Translations under genes and position numbers: made by a program | Assembly (NCBI GenBank): GCA_963735065.1 | Contig: CAVTJL010000001.1 | Location: 1-64,000 of the forward strand | Length of the DNA stretch: 64,000 bases | From: CAVTJL01 sp963735065 | Lineage (GTDB): Bacteria > Pseudomonadota > Alphaproteobacteria > Geminicoccales > Geminicoccaceae | Direction: 5' to 3' | Shown here: one piece after another, positions 45,770-54,734 of the stretch | How positions within the stretch are numbered: the first letter of the stretch is position 1 | Layout: each line of letters starts with the position of its first letter | Notes under the pieces: model-generated | Database searches by the model: none | The model's input: the letters and a program-made list of their open reading frames with translations, nothing else | What the model was told of the DNA's origin: nothing

Positions 45770-46948
45770 CTACCAGTTGGCGATGGTGCCGTCGCGGGTG
45801 ACCACGGCCTGGAGGCCTGCGATCTGCTCCTGCTCGAAGGGATGGCGCGCCGCCTCGGCCTCGTCGATCTCGACGCCCAGGCCGGGGGCCGTCGGCACCT
45901 CCCAGAAGCCGTCGACGCGGTTGATCGGCGTGCTGACGACGTCGTTGTACCAGGGGATGGAGCCCGTGACCTCCTCGAGCACGACGAAGTTGGGCACGGC
46001 CACGCCGAAATGCAGGCCCACGGCACCGGCGATCGGGCCCATCGGGTTGTGCGGGCAGACGCCGATATAGTTGGCGGCGGCGGTGGCCGCGATGTGCTTG
46101 CCCACGGTGAAGCCGCCGCAATGGCAGAGGTCGGGCTGGACGTAGGTCACGGCCTTGAGGTTGCAGAGATCCTCGAACTCCTTGTGGGTCAGCAGGCGCT
46201 CGCCCGTGGCGATGGGCACCGAGACCTTCTGGGCGATCATGCGCATGGCCTCGGGATCGCCCGGCTGCACCGGCTCCTCGACGAACATGGGCTTGGCCGG
46301 CGCCACGGCGTTGATGTAGGCGATGGCCGCCTCCATCGAGGACGGGCGGCCGTGGAAGTCGAGCATGATGTCCATGTCCGGGCCCACCGCCTCGCGCACC
46401 GCCTGGAGCAGCTCGCCCGTGTGCCGCACCTCCTTGGCCAGCGTGTCGTAGTGCGTGTAGGGGACCGGGCCGAACTTGAGCGCCGTGTAGCCCGCCTCCC
46501 TGATCTCGACCGCCGATTCGCAGTAGCTCGTGATGTCGCGGCTGTGGCGCACGATCTTCTTCGTCATGGCGCCGATGTGGGTGTAGACGCGCACCCGGTC
46601 GCGCACCTTGCCGCCCAGGAGCTGCCAGACCGGCTGGCCCAGATCCTTGGCCTTGATGTCCCAGAGCGCCTGCTCGATGGCGCTGGCGGCGGTGAGGCCG
46701 ATGACGCCCAGGGGCCAGAAGGCGGCCTTCATCAGCAGCTCGAGCGCCTGGGTGACGTTCCTGGGGTCGCGGCCGAGCATGATGGGCTCGAAGTCCTCGA
46801 CGCAGCCGACCACGCCCCGCGTCTTCCATTCGAGCGTGCCCTCGCCCCAGCCATAGAGGCCCGGCTGGTCCGTCTCGACCTTGACGAAGACCCAGTTGCG
46901 ATGGGGCGGCGCCGCCACGACCAGGCTTTTGACACGGGTGATCTTCAT
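45770..46948 (-). CDS. Mandelate racemase/enolase-superfamily dehydratase (second)
   Basis: This 392-residue enolase-superfamily protein begins KITRVKSLVVAAPPHRNWVF. The capping domain is followed by a barrel with GYTALKFGPVP (~155), MDIMLDFHGRPSSMEAAIAY (first metal acid, ~198), MFVEEPVQPGDPEAMRMIAQ (second) and IATGERLLTHKEFEDLCN (third). PHNPMGPIAGAVGLHFG near 315 carries the catalytic histidine. This resembles D-galactonate-dehydratase-like proteins. Its sequence is clearly different from the neighbour at 44520, so they probably act on different acids or stereoisomers brought in by the same transporter. Confidence 0.88.
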   Translation of the reverse strand: MKITRVKSLVVAAPPHRNWVFVKVETDQPGLYGWGEGTLEWKTRGVVGCVEDFEPIMLGRDPRNVTQALELLMKAAFWPLGVIGLTAASAIEQALWDIKAKDLGQPVWQLLGGKVRDRVRVYTHIGAMTKKIVRHSRDITSYCESAVEIREAGYTALKFGPVPYTHYDTLAKEVRHTGELLQAVREAVGPDMDIMLDFHGRPSSMEAAIAYINAVAPAKPMFVEEPVQPGDPEAMRMIAQKVSVPIATGERLLTHKEFEDLCNLKAVTYVQPDLCHCGGFTVGKHIAATAAANYIGVCPHNPMGPIAGAVGLHFGVAVPNFVVLEEVTGSIPWYNDVVSTPINRVDGFWEVPTAPGLGVEIDEAEAARHPFEQEQIAGLQAVVTRDGTIANW

Positions 46949-46985
46949 GCTCGGTTCCTTCTGGGCGATGGCGGCGGGCGGGCCG

Positions 46986-48080
<1,095 letters not shown>

Positions 48081-48137
48081 GCTGCGATCCTCCAAGGGGT
48101 GACATCGACAGGGACCGAGCCCGGGACCGTGCGGCCG

Positions 48138-49025
48138 TCACGACTTGACCGCACCTTCGGTCAGGGCCCGAACGAAGTATTTCTGCAGGACGAGAAACAT
48201 CACGACGACCGGCACGCTCATGATGAACGAGGCCGCCATCAGCCCCGGCCAGTTGGTCGCATATTCCGAGAAGAAGCGCTGAAGGCCGACGGGCAGCGTG
48301 AGCTTGCTCTCGTCGTTGAGGAAGGTGAGCGCATAGACATACTCGTTCCAGGCGATGATGAAGGAGTAGATCGCCGTGGCGATGATGCCGGGTGAGGACA
48401 GCGGCATGACGATCAGCACGAAGGCCTGGAAGCGGGTGGCGCCGTCGACGCGCGCCGCCTGCTCGAGCTGGACCGGCAGGTTGTCGTAGAAGCCCTTGAG
48501 GAGCCAGATCGAGAGCGGCAGGCCGAAGGTGAGGTAGGTGAGGACCAGCGAGGTGCGCGTGTTCACGAGGTCGAGCCAGCGCATCATGATGAAGAGCGGC
48601 ATCAGGAAGACGACCGCCGGGAACATGTTGCGGACCAGCACGGCGAAGAAGAGAAACTTCCGGCCGGGAAAGCGGAAGCGCGAGAAGGCGTAGGCGGCCG
48701 GCACGGCGATCGCCACGCCGATCACCGTCGTGGCGGCCGAGATCCCGATGCTGTTCAGCATGAAGCCCAGGAACTCGCGACCCACGTCGTTCGTGGGCGA
48801 GAGCAGCCGCTTGTACTGCTCGAGGGTGACGGTGCTGGGGATCCATTCTGGCGGGTATTGGAGCGCGCCGAACTGCGTCTTGATGGAGGTGAGGAACATC
48901 CACACCATCGGCAGCACGGCAAAGAGAAGGAGGATGACGAGAAAGATCCAGCCAAACACCGACCAGCCGTCAACCCCCTTGCGCCGGCGCCGGGCCGGGC
49001 CGCGGACGGAAAGAGCAGCGCTCAT
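48138..49025 (-). CDS. ABC transporter permease, MalG type (sugar-acid cluster)
   Basis: This 295-residue CUT1 permease has six helices, the first VFGWIFLVILLLFAVLPMVW. The EAA docking loop LEQAARVDGATRFQAFVLIV with MPL is at ~190-212, and PVGLQRFFSEYATNWPGLMA lies near the C-terminus. ATG 49025 overlaps the stop of the partner permease (ATGA). It forms half of the importer channel. Confidence 0.92.
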   Translation of the reverse strand: MSAALSVRGPARRRRKGVDGWSVFGWIFLVILLLFAVLPMVWMFLTSIKTQFGALQYPPEWIPSTVTLEQYKRLLSPTNDVGREFLGFMLNSIGISAATTVIGVAIAVPAAYAFSRFRFPGRKFLFFAVLVRNMFPAVVFLMPLFIMMRWLDLVNTRTSLVLTYLTFGLPLSIWLLKGFYDNLPVQLEQAARVDGATRFQAFVLIVMPLSSPGIIATAIYSFIIAWNEYVYALTFLNDESKLTLPVGLQRFFSEYATNWPGLMAASFIMSVPVVVMFLVLQKYFVRALTEGAVKS

Positions 49026-49979
49026 CGCCCCTCTCCTTCCTCGCCGCGCGTCAGCGCGCGGACGTAGAAGTAGCCCATCGACATCATGACGATGAAGAGA
49101 ATGACCGAGTAGGCGGACGCGATGCCGAAGCGGATCCTGCCGAAGGCCAGCTGGTAGATCTGGGTGATCCAGATGTCCGAGGCGCCGGCCGGCCCGCCGC
49201 CCGTCATGATCCAGGGGATCGTGAAGGAGTTGAGGTTGGCGACCAGCATCAAGAGCACCGTCACGAGTGTCACGCCCTTCAGATGGGGCATGGTGACGTG
49301 CCAGAAGCGCTGCCACGGGCCGGCGCCGTCCACCATGGCGGCGCGGTGCAGCTGGTCCGGCACGGTCTGCAGGCCGGCCAGCAGCATGATCATCGCGAAG
49401 GGGAACTCCTTCCAGACGTTCACGACGATGAGCGAGCCCAGCACGCTGTGGACATTGTCGAGGAAGTTGATGGGCTTGTCGGTGAGACCCAGCTCCACCG
49501 CCGCAGCACCGATGACGCCCAGATCGCTGTGGTAGATCCAGCGCCACACATAGGAGGCGGCGACCGCGCTCACGACGTAGGGCACGAGCAGGATGCCGCG
49601 CATCAGGCCGCGACCGACGAACTCGCGGTTCAGCACGATGGCGGCACCAAGGCCCAGCACGAAGGAGAAGAAGGTCGACCCGAGCGTCCAGACGACGGTG
49701 TTGATCGTGACGTCGCGGAAGCTCTGGCTCGCCAGGATGCGCTGGTAATTGTCGAAGCCGACGAAGATCTTGTCGGCCATGGCGAGGCTGGGCGGCGTCT
49801 TGAAGAAGGAGAGATAGACCGTGTACCAGACCGGGTAGGCGATCACGAGCAGCATCACGCCCAGCGCCGGCGCCACGTAGAGATAGTCCGCCCGGTGGTG
49901 GACGATGCGGCGGAGCAGGGTCCGGGCACCAGCCCGCAGGCCGGCGCGCCGGGCTCCCGGAGGCGGCCCGGTCTGTCAT
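49022..49979 (-). pseudogene. ABC transporter permease, MalF type, frameshift near the N-terminus
   Basis: The body, from about 49876 to 49022, is an intact CUT1 permease (VMLLVIAYPVWYTVYLSFFK, the EAA loop LHRAAMVDGAGPWQRFWHVT with MPHLKG, and a closing helix pair). The natural start at ATG 49979 (TDRAASGSPARR) lies in another frame. One extra C near 49930 separates it from the RIVHHRADYLYVAPALGV segment that precedes the first helix. The span is 319 codons plus one base. If the base is real, translation could still begin internally at ATG 49876, giving a 284-residue protein lacking the N-terminal tail. It may therefore stay functional. Confidence 0.85.
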
Positions 49980-50037
49980 GATGGCCACGTGAGGCTCTTT
50001 CCTTCGGGGCTCAGGATCAGGCGAGGCTCAGGATCGG

Positions 50038-50066
50038 GCGGCCGGCACCGTCGGGGCGCCGGCCGC
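50038..50066 (-). terminator. Intra-operon hairpin after the binding-protein gene
   Basis: GCGGCCGGC and its exact complement GCCGGCCGC form a 9-bp stem with an 11-nt loop, starting 8 bp after the binding-protein stop. Just beyond it (about 50008-50040) a 17-bp unit containing GGCTCAGGATC is repeated in tandem. It probably stabilises the binding-protein mRNA, as at the other transporters here. Confidence 0.5.
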
Positions 50067-50074
50067 GGCAGCCG

Positions 50075-51580
50075 CTAGATCGGGCTGATGATATCCTGGA
50101 GCTTCTTGGCCGCGTCGGCCGCGGCGTCGTCGATCGACATCTTCTGCGTCAGCACGTTCTGCAGCATCTCGGGCACGACGATGTTCATGATCTCGGTCGA
50201 TTCGGGAATGACCGGGAAGGCGATGCCGGAGGGCAGCATCGAGGTCGTGACGTTCAGGAACTTGATCTGCTCGAGCCGCTGCTTCATCCACTTGGTCCTG
50301 AAGCCGCGCAGATTGCCCGGGTTCGACTGCTCCCAGTTGAGCTTGGTCGACCATTCGGGCCCGGTCGAGAAGGCGATGAAGGCGCGGGCCGCGTCGACGT
50401 CGAGCTTCCCGTCGACCACGTCCGGATGGAACATGTGCGCGTTCCAGCCGCCGAAGACCACGGCGCGGCGCGCCGGGCCTCTGGGGATCAGGCCGTAGCG
50501 CATGTTGGCCACCACCGCCTCGGCCACCTTCTTGTCGCTGCCGGTGGCGTGCTTGGCGCGGTCCACCATGTAGGCGTACTCGGTGGGGTGGCTGATCATC
50601 ATCGCCAGCTGGCCGGCGACGAAGGGATCCTCGTTCTCGGTCTGCGTGTTGGTCAGCGCCGAGACCGGCACCGACTTGTCACGCACATACATGTCGTAGG
50701 AGACCCTGAGCGCGTCCTTGGTGCCGGCGCTGTCGATCATGATCTTCTGGTAGGTCGGATGGGGCTCGGCCTCGTCCAGGGCCCCGCCGCCATAGGCCCA
50801 GGCCTGCGGCATGAACCGGTAGGGCGTGTTGCCGGCATTGACGCGGGCCACCATGCCGTAGCCGTTCTTGCCCGTCTTCTCCTTGATCTGCTTGGAGTAG
50901 GCGACGACGTCGGCCCAGGTGGCGGGGGCCTTCTCGGGATCGAGCCCGGCCTGCTCGAAGATCTGCGCGTTCCAGATGAACGCCATGGTCTCGTTGTTGG
51001 TCGGGATGCCGTACTGCTTGCCCTGCCAGTTGGCCGAGTTCATGGCCCGCGGCCAGAAGTCGACCGACCGGTAGCCCACGTCCTCGGGCTTGAGCTCGCT
51101 GAGCTGGCCCTTGGCGGCGAACTCCGCACCCCAGAGCAGCATCAGGCGAGCCACCATCGGCGCCGCCCGGCCCAGCGCCGCCGTCCTGAGCTTGGTCGGG
51201 ATGTCGTTGTAGCTGATGCTTTGCTTCTCGACCGTGATGTTCGGGTAGGTCTTGGCGAAGGCCGCCCAGAACTCGTCCTCGAGCTTGTGCTGGAGCGGGG
51301 TCGAGGCCTCGTTCGGTCCGACATACCAGTAGGTCAGGTGGCCCTTGTAGTCGAGCGGCACGATCTTGGCGCACTCGGCCGCCGTGTCGACCTCGATCGT
51401 GCCGGCAATGCTGTCGACATACTCGGGCGACCATTTGCTGACGTCGATGACGGGTGCCTGGTCATCGGCCAGGGCCCTGAGCGGGCTGCCAAGCGCCGCC
51501 GCCAGGCCGGCACCCGCCGAGTAGCCGAGTAGCCGGCGCCTGCTCAGCGAGAATAGGTCCTCATCGCGGAAACTGGTCAT
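50075..51580 (-). CDS. ABC transporter substrate-binding protein (CUT1, Tat-exported)
   Basis: ATG 51580 gives 501 residues. The N-terminus FSLSRRRLLGYSAGAGLAAA is a twin-arginine signal, which is why the longer ATG 51658 form is rejected. The mature domain is a family-1 extracellular binding protein: HLTYWYVGPNEASTPLQHKL, then EEFWAAFAKTYPNITVEKQS-like strand-helix, YGIPTNNETMAFIWNAQIFE and a hinge segment MMISHPTEYAYM. It captures a sugar or sugar acid for the two permeases that follow. The dehydratase genes in the operon point to an acid sugar. It is first in the operon, divergent from the FCD GntR gene. Confidence 0.9.
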   Translation of the reverse strand: MTSFRDEDLFSLSRRRLLGYSAGAGLAAALGSPLRALADDQAPVIDVSKWSPEYVDSIAGTIEVDTAAECAKIVPLDYKGHLTYWYVGPNEASTPLQHKLEDEFWAAFAKTYPNITVEKQSISYNDIPTKLRTAALGRAAPMVARLMLLWGAEFAAKGQLSELKPEDVGYRSVDFWPRAMNSANWQGKQYGIPTNNETMAFIWNAQIFEQAGLDPEKAPATWADVVAYSKQIKEKTGKNGYGMVARVNAGNTPYRFMPQAWAYGGGALDEAEPHPTYQKIMIDSAGTKDALRVSYDMYVRDKSVPVSALTNTQTENEDPFVAGQLAMMISHPTEYAYMVDRAKHATGSDKKVAEAVVANMRYGLIPRGPARRAVVFGGWNAHMFHPDVVDGKLDVDAARAFIAFSTGPEWSTKLNWEQSNPGNLRGFRTKWMKQRLEQIKFLNVTTSMLPSGIAFPVIPESTEIMNIVVPEMLQNVLTQKMSIDDAAADAAKKLQDIISPI

Positions 51581-51735
51581 CAGCTCATCCCTCGATCTTG
51601 ATTGGCCCGGTCTCATGCTGCCTCGCCGCCGATCGAGCGATCGGCGGCGAGGCAGCATGAGCCCCTGCTTCTTTCGCCCGTCCGGCGCCTACCTGGAGGC
51701 CGCGGCGCCGTCGGGCGGCTTCGTCACGACGCCTA

Positions 51736-51781
51736 TCAAGATCGTATATTCTTTGTCAAGGATCACATATTAAATTACACT
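51736..51781. promoter_or_regulatory. Divergent promoter region with paired operator-like repeats
   Basis: On the plus strand TTGTCA (51753-51758) and TACACT (51776-51781) are spaced 17 bp and fit a sigma-70 promoter for the GntR gene. On the minus strand a perfect TTGACA (51754-51759) could serve the binding-protein operon, though its -10 is weak. Two imperfect direct repeats, TCAAGATCGTATATT (51736-51750) and TCAAGGATCACATATT (51756-51771), start exactly 20 bp apart. They are likely sites for the GntR protein. Confidence 0.5.
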
Positions 51782-51863
51782 AGCGGCCTGGATTGCTTGG
51801 CTGCAAGCGGCCGCCGCCTGCTATCCTGCGGTGCAGGCCGGCGGCGAAGGATGGAGGTGGGGA

Positions 51864-52634
51864 TTGGGCGACAAAAAAAAGCAGACCATTCAGCCCAACT
51901 ATAATCGACTCCGCGATCTCATCCGCGCCGACATCATCGAAGGCCGCCTCCCCTCGGGCGCGCGCCTGAAGATCGCCGACCTGGCCGCGCGCTATGCGAG
52001 CAGCGGCATCCCCGTGCGCGAGGCGCTGCAGCAGCTGCAGGGCGAGGGCATCGTGACCTTCACGCCCAACCGCGGGGCGCGCGTGCGGCAGATCGACGAG
52101 CAGTTCATCCGCAACATCCACGAGATGCGGGCGATCGTGGAGCCCTACCTGCTGCGCTGGTTCGTCCGCCACCACAGCCCCGAGCAGCTGGCCATGCTGG
52201 AGGCCGTGCAGCGCGACTACGACCGTGCGGCCGACGAGGGCGTGTTCGCGCACTGGACGGCCCAGAACCGGCGGTTCCACAGCATCTGCTACGACGGCCA
52301 CTACAATACCGAGGCGCTGGTCATGGCCGCCCGCCATGACGGGGTGATCCGCGCCATTTCGTTGCGCATCCCGGCGAGCCCGGCGCGCGGCCGCCAGGCG
52401 AGCCGTGAGCACTGGGCCATCATCGAGAGGGTGCGCGAGCACGACGAGGATGGTGCTGCCGCCATCGTGGCCGAGCATGTCCGCCATGCCGGCCAGCACA
52501 TGATCGAGCGCATGCTGGCGGTGGGCTGGTCGGAGCTGCGCCGGCCGCGCCAGATCGCCGAGGCGCTGCCCGCCGTCGCGATGGCGGATGTCGCGGCCAC
52601 GGCGAGCCCGGCGCCCGTGCTGGCCGACGACTGA
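51864..52634 (+). CDS. GntR-family regulator, FCD type
   Basis: TTG 51864 is chosen as start because GGAGGTGGGGA lies directly before it; the product is 256 residues. The N-terminal winged helix (NRLRDLIRADIIEGRLPSGA then IPVREALQQLQGEGIVTFTP, residues ~12-75) is followed by an FCD domain. The FCD metal/ligand residues appear in IHEMRAIVEPYLLRWFV, HWTAQNRRFHSICYDG and a closing helix with HDEDGAAAIVAEHVRHAGQH. FCD regulators sense sugar acids and other carboxylates, which matches the divergent sugar-acid operon. It ends in an unstructured alanine-rich tail. Confidence 0.9.
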   Translation: MGDKKKQTIQPNYNRLRDLIRADIIEGRLPSGARLKIADLAARYASSGIPVREALQQLQGEGIVTFTPNRGARVRQIDEQFIRNIHEMRAIVEPYLLRWFVRHHSPEQLAMLEAVQRDYDRAADEGVFAHWTAQNRRFHSICYDGHYNTEALVMAARHDGVIRAISLRIPASPARGRQASREHWAIIERVREHDEDGAAAIVAEHVRHAGQHMIERMLAVGWSELRRPRQIAEALPAVAMADVAATASPAPVLADD

Positions 52635-52673
52635 GGCCTGTTTCCCGCCTGGGCGAGAGGCCGGCGCCCGCGC

Positions 52674-54386
52674 TCAGTAGCGGTCGTGGGCGCGCATCAG
52701 GCGATCGACCCGATCCTGGGCGCGGCGCAGGGCGGTGCGGATGGTCTGGGTGCGGCGGAGCATGGCGTGGATCTCCTCGCCCAGGATGGTGGTGATGGCG
52801 GCGAACTCCGGCACCGGTGGGCGGGGCCAGAGGCGGAGCTGGCCCTTTTTCGCCATCTCGTCGACGTCGGCGATGACGGGCGAGAGCTGGCGCACCTCGA
52901 GGTCGGCGGCGACGCTGAAGCGCGGCGTGCAGAGCCCGCCATGCTGGACGAAGAGCTTCATGACCTCGGGCGAGGTCAGCCACTCGATGGCGCGCCAGGC
53001 GAGCGGCACGCGCTCGGGCTCGAGGTTGGCCGGGATGGCAAGGACAAAGCCGCCGATGGCGGAGACGTTGCCGCGCCGCTCGCCCTCCTGGAGGGGGCCG
53101 CCCAGGGGATGGGGCAGGAAGCCCACATTGCCGCGCGCGGGCGAGGCCGGGTCGCGCTCGAAGCGGGCAGCACGGATGGCCCAGATATAGGCCAGCGCGG
53201 CGTTGCCCTGGCTCACGAGCTCGATCTGCTCGATCCAGGAGGTCTCGAGCACGTCGGGCGGCGAGACCTCGAGCAGCTCGCGCATGAACTCGGCGGCCTG
53301 GCGGGCGCGGGGCGTGTCGATCTGGGGGCGGAACTCGTCGCCCGCGATGTGCGAGGCGTCGTAGCCGTCGGGGACGCGGCGCAGGCTCAGGAGCGGCTGG
53401 CCGAAGGCGGCGAGGAACAGCATGAAGGCGTAGCCGACCGGCAGGCCCGGGGCGCCGGCCCAGGAGACGCCGTAGATGCGCTCGGCCGGCGCGTGCAGCG
53501 CGCGGGCGACCTCGAGCAGCTCCTCGGTGGTGGCGGGCGGCTCGAGCCCGCGCGCCTCGAGCATGTCGCGGCGGTAGACCAGCACCTCGGGCGTGGTCTG
53601 CAGCGGGATGCCGTACTGGTGGCCGCCGGCACGGCCCGCGGCCCAGCTGGCCGGATAGAAGTCGGCGCGGTTGAGCCCGCTCTGGGCGATCAGCTCGTCC
53701 AGCGGCAGGAGCACGCCGTCGCCCACATACTCGCCCATCCAGGGCAGGTCGACGGCCAGGATGTCGAACTCGGAGCGGTCGCGCGCGGCGTTGGCGAGCG
53801 CCCTCAGGCGCAGCTCGTCCAGCACGCAGCCCTGGAAGCGCACCCTGCCGCCCAGCAGGTGCGCGATCTCGCGCCGCAGCTCCTCGCCCACGAAGAAAAA
53901 AGGATCGTTGTAGAGGAGGAGGTTGAGGCTCTGGCCGGGCCCCAGCCCGCTCGCCGGCACCGAGGGCGGCGGGATGATGCGTGCCGAGAGGTAGGAGGTG
54001 CCGAGATAGAAGGAGCTGGCGTCCTCGCGCTCGCCCAGCGCCCGGGCGATCGAGGCCTTGATGTCGCGGCCATAGGCGAAGACGCGATCGACCAGCATGG
54101 CGCTCGGGTGGATCGAGTGCGATAGGCCCGAGCGCGTGCGCGGCCGGCGCACGAGGAGGCCCGCCTTGAACATCTCCTCGATGCGGCGGAGCGCGGTGGT
54201 GTAGGGCACCTCGGCCGCGTTGGCGAGGCTGGTGGGCGTCACGAGCCGCCCGGTCAGGTGGCGCCGCATCAAGAACACCGTCATGTTCCAGATCGGATCG
54301 GGCTCGAACAGCTCGAGCCGGCGCTCGCCCGACAGGCGCATGCGCTCGACCAGGTCCAAAAGGCTCAGCAGCTCCTCGGCGGTCAC
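52674..54386 (-). CDS. Winged helix-turn-helix fused to a solute-binding-protein domain
   Basis: This 570-residue protein has an unusual architecture. Residues ~25-105 form a winged helix (WNMTVFLMRRHLTGRLVTPT then AAEVPYTTALRRIEEMFKAG and the wing LLVRRPRTRSGLSHS). Residues ~150-540 form a family-1 extracellular solute-binding domain: FDILAVDLPWMGEYVGDGVL, GIPLQTTPEVLVYRRDMLEA, and a C-terminal GGFVLAIPANLEPERV and WRAIEWLTSPEVMKLF. There is no signal peptide or membrane segment, so it should stay in the cytoplasm. It is probably a one-component regulator that senses a sugar with a binding-protein fold. It is divergent from the sugar module starting at 54735, and a perfect palindrome lies in its own leader. 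The start is GTG 54386. Confidence 0.85.
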   Translation of the reverse strand: MTAEELLSLLDLVERMRLSGERRLELFEPDPIWNMTVFLMRRHLTGRLVTPTSLANAAEVPYTTALRRIEEMFKAGLLVRRPRTRSGLSHSIHPSAMLVDRVFAYGRDIKASIARALGEREDASSFYLGTSYLSARIIPPPSVPASGLGPGQSLNLLLYNDPFFFVGEELRREIAHLLGGRVRFQGCVLDELRLRALANAARDRSEFDILAVDLPWMGEYVGDGVLLPLDELIAQSGLNRADFYPASWAAGRAGGHQYGIPLQTTPEVLVYRRDMLEARGLEPPATTEELLEVARALHAPAERIYGVSWAGAPGLPVGYAFMLFLAAFGQPLLSLRRVPDGYDASHIAGDEFRPQIDTPRARQAAEFMRELLEVSPPDVLETSWIEQIELVSQGNAALAYIWAIRAARFERDPASPARGNVGFLPHPLGGPLQEGERRGNVSAIGGFVLAIPANLEPERVPLAWRAIEWLTSPEVMKLFVQHGGLCTPRFSVAADLEVRQLSPVIADVDEMAKKGQLRLWPRPPVPEFAAITTILGEEIHAMLRRTQTIRTALRRAQDRVDRLMRAHDRY

Positions 54387-54434
54387 GGCCGCACCCTCAG
54401 GCTGTTGCGCGAACGCGGCGTGCGCATGCCGGAT

Positions 54435-54449
54435 TGTTCAGTTTGAACA
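54435..54449. promoter_or_regulatory. Palindromic operator in the HTH-SBP gene leader
   Basis: TGTTCA-GTT-TGAACA is a perfect inverted repeat with a 3-bp spacer, 49 bp before the GTG start of the HTH-SBP gene and just downstream of its likely -10 box (54457-54462). The position is ideal for self-repression. That the HTH-SBP protein binds it is inference. Confidence 0.6.
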
Positions 54450-54456
54450 TCTCTCC

Positions 54457-54484
54457 ACTATACGCGGGCGGTCACATGGAGCAA
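54457..54484 (-). promoter_or_regulatory. Candidate promoter of the HTH-SBP gene
   Basis: On the minus strand TTGCTC (54479-54484) and TATAGT (54457-54462) are separated by 16 bp. The -10 is good and the -35 is moderate. Transcription would begin next to the palindrome at 54435-54449. Confidence 0.45.
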
Positions 54485-54663
54485 GATGTAAGGAAGTGAA
54501 GGATGGCGCACGGGCGGCAGGAGATCGCCTCGGCGTCCGATCTCGGGGAGAGCGTATTTGTCGAACGAAGCTTCCGACTAGACCTCAGGACGAGTGCCAA
54601 GCGACAGCGCAAGCTGTGGCGCGAGATGTTGCTTGGCGTTCGTCTATCGTGCGATTTGCGGAC

Positions 54664-54681
54664 TGGTGACCATATCTGGTC
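54664..54681. promoter_or_regulatory. TGGT-rich operator-like site before the sugar module
   Basis: TGGTGACCA is a palindrome around one central base, followed 4 bp later by TGGTC, which also pairs with the GACCA part. It lies 54-71 bp before the Gfo/Idh start. Sites of the TGGT-N-ACCA kind are bound by FCD-type GntR proteins, and one is encoded at 51864. The rest of the 348-bp gap 54387-54734 holds no gene I can support. Confidence 0.35.
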
Positions 54682-54734
54682 TCCGGCAGACGTGCTCTTT
54701 TGATCACGAGGCTTGACTGAACCGGGGGAGAGCG

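Noticed and set aside
54503..54703. 66-codon reading frame in the gap before the Gfo/Idh gene.
   Set aside because: No family resemblance, no ribosome-binding site, and it covers the candidate operator region.
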